Both the position numbers and the translations under genes were made by a program. A DNA stretch of 64,000 nt from Halostella pelagica (GTDB lineage Archaea > Halobacteriota > Halobacteria > Halobacteriales > Natronoarchaeaceae): the NCBI GenBank assembly GCA_005954745.1, contig CP040678.1, positions 2,542,001-2,606,000 of the forward strand. The letters are read 5' to 3'. Under the pieces are notes generated by a model. That model saw nothing but the letters and a program-made list of their open reading frames with translations. It was not told the origin of the DNA and made no database searches. Each line of letters starts with the position of its first letter. The stretch's first letter is position 1. Positions 24,574-32,762 of this stretch are shown piece by piece.

Positions 24574-25377
24574 TCAGCCCAGTTTGTCGTAGTCGTCCTG
24601 CTGTCGCTGGTAGAGAACGTACCCGCCGCCGGCGAGTACTATCAGAGCGACTAGTCCGACGACGCCGTACAGGAGCATGCTACGGGTTTCGGCGCTCGAT
24701 TCCGACTGTTCGGCCGCGTCCTGTGCGGAGTTCGCGTTCTCTATCGCCTTGTCGAACTCCCCCGCCTCGTAGAACCCGATGGCGTTGTCGAGGTCCGACT
24801 TCGCGTCGGATACGTCCGCACCGTTGCTCTCGGCGTCGTCGATGGTGGTCGCCGCCTCGTCGATGGCCGTTCGCGCATCGGCGCTTTCCTCCGTGTAGTG
24901 GTGGGTGTCCCAGCTATCGATGGTGGACGTCCCGCCACCGTCGCGGACTTCGGTGAACTCGGTCAGGAGGAAGGTTTCCGCGGGGTCGTAGCTGAAGTTC
25001 TGGACCTCGGGAACGGTCCCGGAGACAGTCACTTCTACCTCCGCGACGTCGTCGTCAGCGCTGACCTGTTGCTCGAACGTGTCCCCGCCGTAACTCTCGG
25101 TCTCGCCAACCTGGTCGCCGGCGTTGTCGTACATCGTTATCGACCAGGACGCGTTCGTCAGGTTCGTTTCGCCCTGCAGTGTCCACTGCCGGGGGGTATC
25201 GCCCTCGTAGAGGTCCGAGAACGTGTACGTAACGGAGACGTCTTCACCGACCTGTGCCTCTTCGGGAGCGTCGTCGGCCTGAACGGTCGCGAGTGCTGCA
25301 GCGGGGGCAACCGCAGCGAGCAAGACGGCCAGAGCGACGAGCAGCGTCGTTAGTTTAGAAGAGCGGCTCAAGTTCAT
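24574..25377 (-). CDS. Secreted, membrane-anchored surface protein
   Basis: A 267-residue protein with a Sec signal (MNLSRSSKLTTLLVALAVLLAAVAPAAALATVQADD), an acidic beta-rich extracellular domain (about 35-140), an all-helical region rich in Asp/Ala/Glu (about 150-225: SADARTAIDEAATTIDDAESNGADVSDAKSDLDNAIGFYEAGEFDKAIENANSAQ), then a single transmembrane helix (LLYGVVGLVALIVLAGGGYVLY) and a short charged cytoplasmic tail. NLTNASW and NFSYDP are N-glycosylation sequons. I do not recognise the family. The start overlaps the end of cetZ by 23 nt (or 32 nt if the upstream ATG 25386 is used), so the two may be coupled. Confidence 0.72.
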   Translation of the reverse strand: MNLSRSSKLTTLLVALAVLLAAVAPAAALATVQADDAPEEAQVGEDVSVTYTFSDLYEGDTPRQWTLQGETNLTNASWSITMYDNAGDQVGETESYGGDTFEQQVSADDDVAEVEVTVSGTVPEVQNFSYDPAETFLLTEFTEVRDGGGTSTIDSWDTHHYTEESADARTAIDEAATTIDDAESNGADVSDAKSDLDNAIGFYEAGEFDKAIENANSAQDAAEQSESSAETRSMLLYGVVGLVALIVLAGGGYVLYQRQQDDYDKLG

Positions 25378-26533
25378 CATCGTCATCTTCGACTAGGCTC
25401 TCTAAGTTATCTTCGCTTTCCTCCCGGATCTCCTCGATGTTGTCCTGCGCTTCGATGGCGACCTGCTGGAGTTCCTTGATGCGCGGAACGTCGTTGACGC
25501 CCGACAGCAGGATCACGCTCGCCACGAAGTTCGAGGACGGGACCGGGTAGTCGCCGCCGCGGACTTCCATCGATCCGGTCTGCTCTTCGAGCCACTTGCG
25601 TCCGCGCTCTATCCCTTTCCGGTTGAGATGCTGGGGTGGACCGCTCATGACGAGGAGGGCACGCTCGGTCCCCTCGATCTCGCACGGGAGAGTCAGACGG
25701 CCGAGCGCGGCCTTCCGGACGAGACTCGTGATCCGGTTAGTGGTGTGTGCGGTGTCGATCCCGTCGTCCTCGTCGCCGGTGAAACGCGAGAGGAGTCCGC
25801 CGCTGTCGCTCTCGTTTTCGACCTCTTCGCGGGCGTATCCGACCGTGGAGACGCCGCCGCCGGAGAGCGTGTTGATTATCTCGCTGGAGTCGACGACGCT
25901 CTCGGCGACTTCGTCACCCTGGCCGACCTCGCCCGCACCGAACAGGATGCCGAAGCGCCTGACTATCTCGTCGTTTATCTCCTCGTAGCCGCCCTCGACC
26001 GATTCCCCAGCCTTGCGCCACGAATCGTTGTCGAAGACGAGGAGGTTGTCTACCTCGCGCACGAACGTCTGGAACGAGCGCGCGGCGTTTAACGTGTATA
26101 TTCCCCCTTCGTCGCTGCCCGGGAGGACGCCGAGTCCGTAGACCGGTTCAGTGTAGATGCGCTTGAGGTGTTTCGCGAGGACGGGAGCGCCGCCGCTGCC
26201 GGTCCCGCCGCCCATCCCGGCGATAATGAGGAATGCGTCGACCTCGTGAACCGGAATGTTGTCTATCGCGCCCTGTACTTCGTCGATATCCTCTTCAGCC
26301 ACTTCCGCGCCGAGTTCGTTGTCGGCACCGACGCCGTGGCCTTTCACCCGCGACTGTCCGATGAGTACGCGGTTGTCCTGAGGGATCCGCTCCAATCCCA
26401 TCAGGTCCGCTTTCGCCGTGTTTACCGCTACGGCCGACCGGACGATGCCGCTGCCCGATCGCTCGTCGTATTCGAGGAATTTATCGACGATTTTCCCGCC
26501 AGCCTGTCCAAAACCGATCATCGCCAGTTTCAT
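25355..26533 (-). CDS. cetZ1: CetZ tubulin-like cytoskeletal protein, CetZ1 type
   Basis: The 392-residue protein belongs to the archaeal tubulin/FtsZ superfamily. CetZ proteins control cell shape and motility in haloarchaea. The glycine-rich tubulin signature GGGTGSG lies at 108-114 (LIIAGMGGGTGSGGAP). The start MKLAMIGFGQAGGKIVDKFLEYD and NTAKADLMGLERIPQDNRVLIGQSRVKGHGVGADNELGAE are characteristic of CetZ1; the C-terminus ends in the acidic VEDDDDELEPLF. ATG 26533 follows the TATA-like box at 26578-26586. Neighbours (secreted protein downstream) give no shape-specific context. Two promoter-like sequences lie upstream. Confidence 0.93.
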   Translation of the reverse strand: MKLAMIGFGQAGGKIVDKFLEYDERSGSGIVRSAVAVNTAKADLMGLERIPQDNRVLIGQSRVKGHGVGADNELGAEVAEEDIDEVQGAIDNIPVHEVDAFLIIAGMGGGTGSGGAPVLAKHLKRIYTEPVYGLGVLPGSDEGGIYTLNAARSFQTFVREVDNLLVFDNDSWRKAGESVEGGYEEINDEIVRRFGILFGAGEVGQGDEVAESVVDSSEIINTLSGGGVSTVGYAREEVENESDSGGLLSRFTGDEDDGIDTAHTTNRITSLVRKAALGRLTLPCEIEGTERALLVMSGPPQHLNRKGIERGRKWLEEQTGSMEVRGGDYPVPSSNFVASVILLSGVNDVPRIKELQQVAIEAQDNIEEIREESEDNLESLVEDDDDELEPLF

Positions 26534-26577
26534 GCTTAGTATCCGGGGCCCCGTTGCACAGAAACGAGTGCGATGAT

Positions 26578-26586
26578 GAATATAAG
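26578..26586 (-). promoter_or_regulatory. TATA-like box of cetZ1
   Basis: On the minus strand AACTTATATTCATC places a strong TATA-like element 45-53 nt before the cetZ ATG. A second one, GGCTTATACAAC, is at about 26652-26663. The 195-bp spacer to the next gene (26534-26728) contains nothing else I can support. A short 5' leader of about 20 nt is implied for the nearer promoter. Confidence 0.45.
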
Positions 26587-26728
26587 TTTTGTGATGGTGC
26601 AAACCGCTGTCGCAGGACTAGTCACGGACTAAATCCGGGCACGGAAGCGTTGTATAAGCCTTCATTAACACTCCCGCTGATAATTTCACCACGCAAAGTT
26701 AGTCCATTTTAAGTTTCGTACGATCTGC

Positions 26729-27616
26729 TTACTCGGTCAATCCGAGATACGACGACAGCGTAGTGAGCGACGCCTCGTCTCGCCCGAAGGCGTCAACGTC
26801 GTTATCGTTCGTCGTGTTGTCGAACTTGAGCGACCGGTACTGGTCCGCGCCCATCGGGAAGCCGGGGATCGCCCCGGCAACCGTCAGTCCGACACCGGCA
26901 AGCGCCATCGGAACCGGAACGACGGTGACGCTCTGGCCCGCGGCGCGGCGGGCCCGCTTGGCGACATCTGCGAGCGTTAGCACTTCTGGCCCGCCGATTT
27001 CGTACGTCTCGCTGACGTGAGACTCGTCTTCGACCGCGTCCGCGAGTATCGGAACCATGTCGCCGACCCATATCGGCTGGAACCTGCTTTTGCCGCCGCC
27101 GGGAAGCGGCGCGAGATACGGCGGCGTGAGCTTTTTCGTGAACGAAACGAACTCGCCGCCCTCGCCGAAGACGACGGACGGCCGGATGATCGTCCAATCG
27201 AGGTCGGAGTCCTTGACGACCGTCTCGGCCTTGCCTTTCGCGCGGATGTAGGCGGTCGGACCGTCCGGGTCCGCGCCAAGTGCGCTCATCTGAACGAGAC
27301 GGCCGACGCCGTGATCTTCGGCCGCTCGGACGACGTTTTCCGTTCCGCCGAGGTGGACGCTCTCGTGGGTCGCACCGCCCTTGGGCTTGAAAAGCGGTGA
27401 CAGCGCGACGAGGTTCACGACTGCGTCCTGGTCCGTAAACGCCCCTTCTATCGAGTCGTACGCGGTTACGTCACCCATCGCCAGTTCGACTGTCTCCGGG
27501 AGATCCGCCTCGTCGGGACTGCGTGCGAGGGCAGTCACGTCGTGGCCGCGGTCGTCGAGTTCACGGCACAGTTTCTCGCCGATGAATCCCGTACCGCCCG
27601 TGACCAGAATCTTCAT
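26729..27616 (-). CDS. NAD(P)-binding protein, complex I NDUFA9-like
   Basis: The 295-residue extended short-chain dehydrogenase has the nucleotide site GGTGFIG (7-13) and acidic-rich body typical of the NDUFA9 / atypical SDR family: VNLVALSPLFKPKGGATHESVHLGGTENVVRAAEDHGVGRLVQMSALGADPDGPTAYIRAKGKAETVVKDSDLDWTIIRPSVVFGEGGEFVSF. Its Tyr-x3-Lys (YIRAKGK) is kept. Members bind NADP(H) and stabilise oxidoreductase assemblies or reduce nucleotide-linked or quinone-like substrates; the substrate is unknown. It lies alone between cetZ and tmk, divergent from tmk. Confidence 0.85.
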   Translation of the reverse strand: MKILVTGGTGFIGEKLCRELDDRGHDVTALARSPDEADLPETVELAMGDVTAYDSIEGAFTDQDAVVNLVALSPLFKPKGGATHESVHLGGTENVVRAAEDHGVGRLVQMSALGADPDGPTAYIRAKGKAETVVKDSDLDWTIIRPSVVFGEGGEFVSFTKKLTPPYLAPLPGGGKSRFQPIWVGDMVPILADAVEDESHVSETYEIGGPEVLTLADVAKRARRAAGQSVTVVPVPMALAGVGLTVAGAIPGFPMGADQYRSLKFDNTTNDNDVDAFGRDEASLTTLSSYLGLTE

Positions 27617-27738
27617 GTATCGAAGTAGCCGCGGAATCGTCCTAAAGGTACCGGGGGAAACATGTGTGAATCTATGGGTCAGAGGCCCGCGCGCCCCAAG
27701 CCGGACGACTGATATGCCAGCGCCCGGAACTCCCGCGC

Positions 27739-28326
27739 ATGCTCGTGACGCTGGAGGGGTTAGACGGGAGCGGCAAGACCACTGTATGGGAAGCCCTCCA
27801 CGACGCGTATCCGGACGCGACGTTTACCCGCGAACCGACCGAAAGCTGGTACGGCGAGGCCGTCGAACGGTCGATAGCCGACGACGACGCGGACCCGCTC
27901 GCCGAACTGTTCCTGTACACGGCCGACCACGCGGACCACCTCGCAAACACCGTTCGGCCGGCGCTCGCCGACGGCGGACTGGTCGTCTCGGACCGCTACT
28001 CCGACTCGCGCTACGCCTACCAGGGTGCGACGCTCGAGGGTGAGATCAAACGACCGATGGAGTACATCCGCGGCGTCCATCAGCCGTTTACCGTCGAACC
28101 GGACCTGACGATCTATCTGGACGTAGACCCCGGGACGGCGGCGGAGCGAAGCGGCGGCACGAACAAGTTCGAACGGACGGAGTATCTCTCTCGGGTACGG
28201 GAGAACTACGAGACCCTTATCGAGAACGACCCTCAACGGTTCGTTCGGATCGATGCCACTCGCTCGCCCGAACACGTCGTCGACGCGGCCGAGGACGCCG
28301 TCCGGACGATAGTCGACGCGCGGTAG
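27739..28326 (+). CDS. tmk: Thymidylate kinase
   Basis: The 195-residue protein phosphorylates dTMP to dTDP. The P-loop GLDGSGKTT (7-15), the DR(Y/H) motif [14 protein letters not shown] (about 87-100) and the lid-like [13 protein letters not shown] segment are present, with the Arg-rich [18 protein letters not shown] nucleotide region. Length matches archaeal Tmk. It is monocistronic, divergent from the NDUFA9-like gene, with a 122-bp spacer. Confidence 0.93.
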   Translation: MLVTLEGLDGSGKTTVWEALHDAYPDATFTREPTESWYGEAVERSIADDDADPLAELFLYTADHADHLANTVRPALADGGLVVSDRYSDSRYAYQGATLEGEIKRPMEYIRGVHQPFTVEPDLTIYLDVDPGTAAERSGGTNKFERTEYLSRVRENYETLIENDPQRFVRIDATRSPEHVVDAAEDAVRTIVDAR

Positions 28327-28478
28327 CAGTCGATAGCGGCCCAGCTTTGTGCAGAACTCTCTGAGAAACTCGCGGTCAGTACAGGGGCCCCTATTCAAGC
28401 GGATCCAATGTCTGTGCGAATATATCTCAAACAGGGAGAATCTTCATACTGATCGGCTTGATTGTACGAATCCGTGAG

Positions 28479-28814
28479 ATGATAACCGTTCATTCGAGTA
28501 TCCCGATCGACCCGGACCACTTTGACGAGGCGAAAGAGTTGATCGCTACTCTCACAGAGCGGTCACGAGCGGAGGACGGAACGGTCCGGTACCGGGCAAT
28601 GATCGACATCGAGGACTCCACCACCGTCCGGTTCTTTGAACAGTACGAGGACAAAGCAGCGTGGAAAGCACACACCGAGTCCAAGCATTACGAGGAGTTC
28701 ACGAGTAAACTTCCGGATCTGGTCGACGGCCGGATGGAAACGATCAACGTTGTGGACGGAGAAACCCACGTTCACCGCTTTACTGTGGAGGACCTCGACG
28801 AAAATTCGTCCTGA
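28479..28814 (+). CDS. Antibiotic biosynthesis monooxygenase-fold protein
   Basis: The 111-residue protein has the dimeric alpha-beta ABM fold: MITVHSSIPIDPDHFDEAKELIATLTERSRAEDGTVRYRAMIDIEDSTTVRFFEQYEDKAAWKAHTESKHYEEFTSKLPDLVDG. The Glu/Tyr pattern (FFEQYEDKAAWKAHTES-H) is typical. Such proteins act as monooxygenases on small aromatic or quinone compounds or as haem-degrading enzymes; neither can be chosen here. I use ATG 28479; an upstream non-ATG start at 28458 is less likely. It lies after tmk by 152 bp. A strong hairpin follows the stop. Confidence 0.78.
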   Translation: MITVHSSIPIDPDHFDEAKELIATLTERSRAEDGTVRYRAMIDIEDSTTVRFFEQYEDKAAWKAHTESKHYEEFTSKLPDLVDGRMETINVVDGETHVHRFTVEDLDENSS

Positions 28815-28832
28815 CGTGCAGTTGCGATCCCC

Positions 28833-28853
28833 AGCGAACGGCTGCCGTTCGCT
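28833..28853 (+). terminator. Hairpin after the ABM gene
   Basis: AGCGAACGG-CTG-CCGTTCGCT is a perfect 9-bp stem with a 3-nt loop, beginning 18 nt after the ABM stop codon. It is followed by ATTTCGG, not a real T-tract, so intrinsic termination is uncertain; it could also stabilise the mRNA end. The rest of the 145-bp spacer is featureless. Confidence 0.4.
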
Positions 28854-28959
28854 ATTTCGGCGTTCACAACACTAGTTGGAAATCGACGGACGAACACGAA
28901 AACCGCAGTACCGCCGTCCGATATCGAGTCTCTCCTGCCTGAACTCGCCCTCTAACCCG

Positions 28960-29289
28960 TTACCGCCGATCGCGCGTGGTGTCCGGAAGATCGATCTCCT
29001 CCGGCGACGGCAGCCAGAACACGTCGATCGAGTACCCGAGCGCGAGCGGCAGCAAGACGACGACGAACAGCGCGGTGTTGCGGTCGCCCAGGTTCCCGCC
29101 GAGACCGAGCATCCCGGACAGAAACAGCGTTGAGACGACGAGGACGAGTGGAGTGAGTAGGAGAGCGAAGATAGCCGATCCCCACTGGGTTTTCATCCGA
29201 ACGCGGAAGAATCGCGTTGCGACCGTCGCGATGAGGGTGTGGAGGCCGGCGATGACGAGGAAGCCGACGAGTGAGGCGACCGAAACCAT
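28960..29289 (-). CDS. Three- or four-helix small membrane protein
   Basis: The 109-residue protein (MVSVASLVGFLVIAGLHTLIATVATRFFRVRMKTQWGSAIFALLLTPLVLVVSTLFLSGML...) has hydrophobic segments at about 3-24, 38-60 and 74-92, a basic loop RFFRVRMKTQWG between the first two, and an acidic C-terminal tail. I recognise it only as one of the haloarchaeal DUF-type membrane proteins. It is divergent from the E1-alpha gene. Confidence 0.68.
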   Translation of the reverse strand: MVSVASLVGFLVIAGLHTLIATVATRFFRVRMKTQWGSAIFALLLTPLVLVVSTLFLSGMLGLGGNLGDRNTALFVVVLLPLALGYSIDVFWLPSPEEIDLPDTTRDRR

Positions 29290-29360
29290 ACCGGGCGTTC
29301 GGACCGGACGGCCTTTGGCGTATCGGAACGGCTTTCAGGAGTGCGGTCGAGTCGGCGTCC

Positions 29361-30389
29361 ATGCACCGAGTTATCGGCGAGCGAGACCTGTCGTCGACCT
29401 CGTTCGACCCCGAGACGGCACGGACGATGTACCGCGATATGGTGCGCGCACGGCGGTTCGACGAACGGGCAATAGCGCTCCAGCGACGGGGATGGATGAG
29501 CGGCTACCCGCCCTTCGAAGGTCAGGAGGCGTCGCAGATCGGCGCGGCCCACGCCCTGGAAGAAGACGACTGGCTCTTCCCGACCTACCGCTCGAACGCC
29601 ATGCAGATCGCTCGCGACGTACCGATGAGCGACATCCTTCTCTTTCGCCGCGGGCGGGCGGAGTATCACTCCGACCACGACATGCCGGTGTTTCCGCAGG
29701 CGGTCCCGATCGCCACCCAGATCCCCCACGCCGTGGGGGCGGGGATGGCGGCGAACTACCGCGGGGCCGACCATGGAGTCCTCTGTTACTTCGGCGACGG
29801 AGCGACGAGCGAGGGTGATTTCCACGAGGGACTGAACTTCGCCGGCGTGTTCGAAACCCCGACGGTGTTTTTCTGCGAGAACAACAACTGGGCGATCAGC
29901 CTCCCGCGACAGCAACAGACCGCCAGCGACACCATCGCGGAGAAAGCCAAGGCGTACGGGTTCGGCGGCGTTCAGGTCGACGGGATGGACCCGCTCGCGG
30001 TCCACGAAGCGGTCGAACAGGGGCTGGAACGCGCCCGTGACGGCGATCCTGTCCTGATCGAGAGCCTCACCTATCGGGTCGGCGCGCACACGACGAGCGA
30101 CGACCCGAGTCGATACCGGGAAGACGAAGAGGACCTACCGGAGTGGCGGACCCGCGACCCCATCGAACGATTCGAGGAGTACCTCCGCGAACAGGGCGTC
30201 GTCGACGACGCCTTCGTCGAAACCGCCCGCGAAGAGGCCAACGCGGAGTTAGACGAGGCCGTCGAGACGGCCGAAGCCGTCGCTGATGCAAACCCCGACG
30301 ACGTGTTCGACTACGTGTACGCGGATATTCCGGCCGAACTCGAAGCGCAGAAGCAAGCGGTTCGCTCGCACGCCGAGCGGAGCGAATGA
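29361..30389 (+). CDS. 2-oxo acid dehydrogenase E1 alpha subunit, orphan
   Basis: The 342-residue protein is the thiamine-diphosphate alpha subunit of a pyruvate or branched-chain 2-oxoacid dehydrogenase-type complex. The TPP/Mg motif is G145DG...N174NN (YFGDGATSEGDFHEGLNFAGVFETPTVFFCENNNW). The pyruvate-site region YPPFEGQEASQIGAAHAL and the serine-rich loop YRVGAHTTSDDPSRYRE are present. Haloarchaeal E1 genes normally sit next to beta, E2 and E3; here none is adjacent (downstream is a small Lrp-like gene on the other strand). It is therefore an orphan paralog. ATG 29361 (MHRVIGERDLS) is preferred over 29271, since the earlier residues look unstructured. Confidence 0.88.
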   Translation: MHRVIGERDLSSTSFDPETARTMYRDMVRARRFDERAIALQRRGWMSGYPPFEGQEASQIGAAHALEEDDWLFPTYRSNAMQIARDVPMSDILLFRRGRAEYHSDHDMPVFPQAVPIATQIPHAVGAGMAANYRGADHGVLCYFGDGATSEGDFHEGLNFAGVFETPTVFFCENNNWAISLPRQQQTASDTIAEKAKAYGFGGVQVDGMDPLAVHEAVEQGLERARDGDPVLIESLTYRVGAHTTSDDPSRYREDEEDLPEWRTRDPIERFEEYLREQGVVDDAFVETAREEANAELDEAVETAEAVADANPDDVFDYVYADIPAELEAQKQAVRSHAERSE

Positions 30390-30414
30390 GAGACGCGAAG
30401 GTCGTGGCCGTGGG

Positions 30415-30645
30415 TCACCCCATCGAGATGTAGGTTTTGGTGTCTGCGACCCCGTCTAGCCCCCGGATACCGGCCGAGGTCGTATGCAGGACGTCGTACA
30501 CCTCGTCGACGTCCACCTCCGAGATGATATCGTAATCGCCCGCGACGATGTGGGCCTCCACGACCTGCTCTAGACCGCGGATCGAACTGAGTAGATCTTC
30601 CGACTTCCCGGCCGCCGTCTTGACCATGATGAACGCGTGGACCAT
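30415..30645 (-). CDS. Stand-alone Lrp/AsnC ligand-binding (RAM) domain, copy 1
   Basis: The 76-residue protein (MVHAFIMVKTAAGKSEDLLSSIRGLEQVVEAHIVAGDYDIISEVDVDEV...TKTYISMG) is the C-terminal regulatory domain of Lrp/AsnC regulators without the HTH. Such domains bind amino acids and assemble as dimers or octamers. It is a paralog of the product at 31605 (FIMVK/YIMVK, AHIVAGDYDII/AYIVAGDVDII), and both flank trkA. It converges with the E1-alpha gene. The 275 bp between it and trkA hold no gene. Confidence 0.85.
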   Translation of the reverse strand: MVHAFIMVKTAAGKSEDLLSSIRGLEQVVEAHIVAGDYDIISEVDVDEVYDVLHTTSAGIRGLDGVADTKTYISMG

Positions 30646-30888
30646 GCCGTAGTGTGGTACTCTTTAGCACGACAAAAACCTTTGGACGGCGATAACGGTT
30701 GGATTACTCTCCGGTTGTGCCGGAGCGTGATTGAGTCGTTTTCCGAGACAGGGCCGGAAACTGAACTAAAACCGTGGCAGACGACCACGTGACCGGCGAT
30801 GTGTCTCTCTTGTAACCCGCATACGTGGTGGACATTTTCTCCAGCAGAGACGGCCGTCTCAACTGAACACCGTCGGAGGACAGGGTAA

Positions 30889-30897
30889 ACTTATTGA
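30889..30897 (+). promoter_or_regulatory. TATA-like box of trkA
   Basis: AACTTATTG lies about 24-32 nt before the trkA ATG at 30921, the right distance for a leaderless haloarchaeal transcript. It is preceded by purine-rich GGAGGACAGGG. Judgement by eye. Confidence 0.4.
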
Positions 30898-30920
30898 AGG
30901 GGCCTCGCGTATTCTCTCTC

Positions 30921-31604
30921 ATGCGGTTCGTTATCATTGGAACGGGACGGGTAGGTTTGCGGACCGGCCGCGTGTTGCGCGAGGAAGGCCACGAGGTGAC
31001 GCTCATCGAGCGGGACGCGAAGAAGGCAAAGCGCGCCCGCGATCAGGGGTACGAAGTCATCGAGGGCGACGGCTCCCGCGAGGATATCCTCGAACAGGCT
31101 GACCTCCAATCTGCCGACGCGATCGGGGCGCTCACGGGCGACCTCAACGTCAACTTCGCGGCCTGCATGATCGGCAAGCACTACGGCTGTCGAACGGTAC
31201 TTCGCATCGACGAGGACTACCGCGAGGAGATATACCGAAAGTACGCCGAGGAAGTCGACGAGATCATCTACCCCGAGCGCCTGGGTGCGATAGGCGCGAA
31301 GAACGCACTGCTCGGCGGTGACATTCGGGCTATCGCCGACATCGCCCAGAACCTCCAGGTCGTCGAGCTAACCGTCACGAACAACGCGCCGACCCGCGGA
31401 TACACGATCAGCGAACTGCAGTTACCGGCGAACGCACGGGTGCTCGCGTTCGGGAAAGCCGACGAAGCGCTGTCGATCCCCAGCCCGGACGAATCGCTCG
31501 AAACCGGCGACCGGGTCGTCGTCCTGGCGGACTTCGACGTGCTCGGCGACGTGAGACAGATCCTCGTCGGCGAATCTGGCCGCGCAGCGGCCGGGGGTGT
31601 GTGA
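30921..31604 (+). CDS. trkA: TrkA-type potassium uptake regulatory protein
   Basis: The 227-residue protein has an RCK/TrkA N-terminal NAD(H)-binding domain (MRFVIIGTGRVGLRTGRVL, GxGxxG at 7-12, with the acidic strand end E30 in LIERD) and a TrkA-C domain (about 140-220: VVELTVTNNAPTRGYTISELQLPANARVLAF...SLETGDRVVVLADFDVLGDVRQI). Such subunits gate TrkH/KtrB K+ channels in response to nucleotide state. No channel gene is next to it. The downstream Lrp-type domain gene begins one base after the stop, so they are coupled. ATG 30921 is chosen from the Rossmann start. Confidence 0.92.
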   Translation: MRFVIIGTGRVGLRTGRVLREEGHEVTLIERDAKKAKRARDQGYEVIEGDGSREDILEQADLQSADAIGALTGDLNVNFAACMIGKHYGCRTVLRIDEDYREEIYRKYAEEVDEIIYPERLGAIGAKNALLGGDIRAIADIAQNLQVVELTVTNNAPTRGYTISELQLPANARVLAFGKADEALSIPSPDESLETGDRVVVLADFDVLGDVRQILVGESGRAAAGGV

Positions 31605-31835
31605 ATGGTTACTGCGTACATCATGGTGAAAGCGAACACGGGCGAAGCTGACCGGTTGCGAGACGACATCAAAGCTATCGACGGCGTCGAATCCGCCTAC
31701 ATCGTCGCCGGCGACGTCGACATCATCACGAAAGTGGTCGTCGACTCGCCGGCCGAGGTCAAGGGGATCGCCGCGACGGAGATCCAATCGACGAACGGCG
31801 TCGAGGACACGCAGACGTACATCGCGATGGAATAA
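31605..31835 (+). CDS. Stand-alone Lrp/AsnC ligand-binding (RAM) domain, copy 2
   Basis: The 76-residue protein (MVTAYIMVKANTGEADRLRDDIKAIDGVESAYIVAGDVDIITKVVVDSPAEVKGIAATEIQSTNGVEDTQTYIAME) lacks the HTH and starts directly after the trkA stop, so it is probably co-translated with it. RAM and ACT-like domains sense small ligands, so I infer a ligand input to K+ transport control. A five-T run (31848-31852) follows the stop and may end transcription. The product at 30415 is a paralog. Confidence 0.85.
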   Translation: MVTAYIMVKANTGEADRLRDDIKAIDGVESAYIVAGDVDIITKVVVDSPAEVKGIAATEIQSTNGVEDTQTYIAME

Positions 31836-31847
31836 GACGCGTCCCTC

Positions 31848-31852
31848 TTTTT
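31848..31852 (+). terminator. T-tract after the trkA operon
   Basis: CCTCTTTTTCG occurs about 13 nt after the stop of the Lrp-like gene. Archaeal intrinsic termination works on oligo-T runs without a required hairpin. This is a weak but plausible candidate; DUF5813 ends on the opposite strand immediately beyond. Confidence 0.3.
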
Positions 31853-31869
31853 CGCCGGGGTGGCATCGG

Positions 31870-32409
31870 TCAGAGCGGCGTTCCGCCGCGTTCGCTGCCG
31901 TCGTCGCCCTCGGTCGCCTGGTCACCGCGTCGGCGGGCCGCCGAGAGGAGTTGAGCGACGGGGTCGCCGTAGTCGTAACCGGGAACGATCCCCTGGAGAT
32001 AGGTACCCTCGACGAACTCGATCAGCGCCTTGGCGTCGTCGACTCCCTGTCCCGCGTTCGCGGCGGTGAATTCGAGTTCGACCCGCACAGTACCGTTCTC
32101 TCGCTCGACAGTCACGTGTTCGTTCGACGACGCTTGCGCCACGTCGAAGGTGTCATCGAGACGGAGAGAGAGCGTGTCGTACCAGCCGTCTTCGACCGCA
32201 TCGGCCACTTGCTCGCCGTCGACAGCGGCGTCGAGCGTCGGTAGCTTAACAGTTACCTCGAAGACGCCGGCGCGCTGTCCGTCGGCCGGGCGGGACCCGA
32301 CGGTCGCGTCGAACGGCGTGGTGGTGCAGGCGAAGACGCCGTCGCGTTTCTCGAACGCTCCGTGAGACGAGAGCGCAGTACGGATCGCAGAGATGTCCTC
32401 GTCGCTCAT
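31870..32409 (-). CDS. DUF5813 family protein
   Basis: The 179-residue acidic soluble protein (MSDEDISAIRTALSSHGAFEKRDGVFACTTTPFDATV...) alternates beta strands and helices: FEVTVKLPTLDAAV, DVAQASSNEHVTVERENGTVRVELEFTA, ALIEFVEGTYLQGIVPGYDYGDPVAQLLSAARRRG. It matches the haloarchaeal DUF5813 pattern as I remember it; no activity is known. It converges with the trkA operon, 34 bp between stops. Confidence 0.75.
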   Translation of the reverse strand: MSDEDISAIRTALSSHGAFEKRDGVFACTTTPFDATVGSRPADGQRAGVFEVTVKLPTLDAAVDGEQVADAVEDGWYDTLSLRLDDTFDVAQASSNEHVTVERENGTVRVELEFTAANAGQGVDDAKALIEFVEGTYLQGIVPGYDYGDPVAQLLSAARRRGDQATEGDDGSERGGTPL

Positions 32410-32762
32410 GAACTGTCGCTACGCGCTCGCGTGGGAAGGCCTTACCGTTTCGTAAACCCCGTACGCGACGTTCGACTGCGTTTCGCTGTCGTTTCCGGAG
32501 TCTCCACCGAACCCAACTGTGGCGTTCGAGCGCAAGGTAGTACCAGTGCAGGTACTGTCGCACCACCAATGACGGAAAAGGTCTCGTGTCGACTGCAGTG
32601 TACGAAAGGGAAGGCCGAGATTACCGTATTGCAGGTTTGTATTACCCAGGCCGTTGAAGCAATGAAGCGGTGTCGAGTCCGGATAAGCGGATCACTATCT
32701 GGCAACAAGAAAACGGTGTCCCGTGATCGCTGAGATGAAACCCGCCTCAATGAACTAACGGC
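32410..32762. other. Gene-free stretch before the palindromic repeat
   Basis: These 353 bp have lower codon-like G+C bias than the neighbours, and contain no gene I can support. One small ATG frame (32569-32733) is basic and unlike haloarchaeal proteins. The sequence probably holds only the divergent upstream region of DUF5813. Confidence 0.5.

Noticed and set aside
28327-28478. Minus-strand fragment resembling a transposase C-terminus ([21 protein letters not shown])
   Set aside because: It is only a short stretch without flanking inverted repeats, and the remainder of that frame is the antisense of tmk. A remnant cannot be supported without a search.
32569-32733. 54-residue frame beginning MTEKVSCRLQCTKGK in the spacer before the palindromic repeat
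   Set aside because: The peptide is basic, cysteine-rich and lacks the GC-rich third positions and acidic bias of this genome; no promoter or neighbour supports it.
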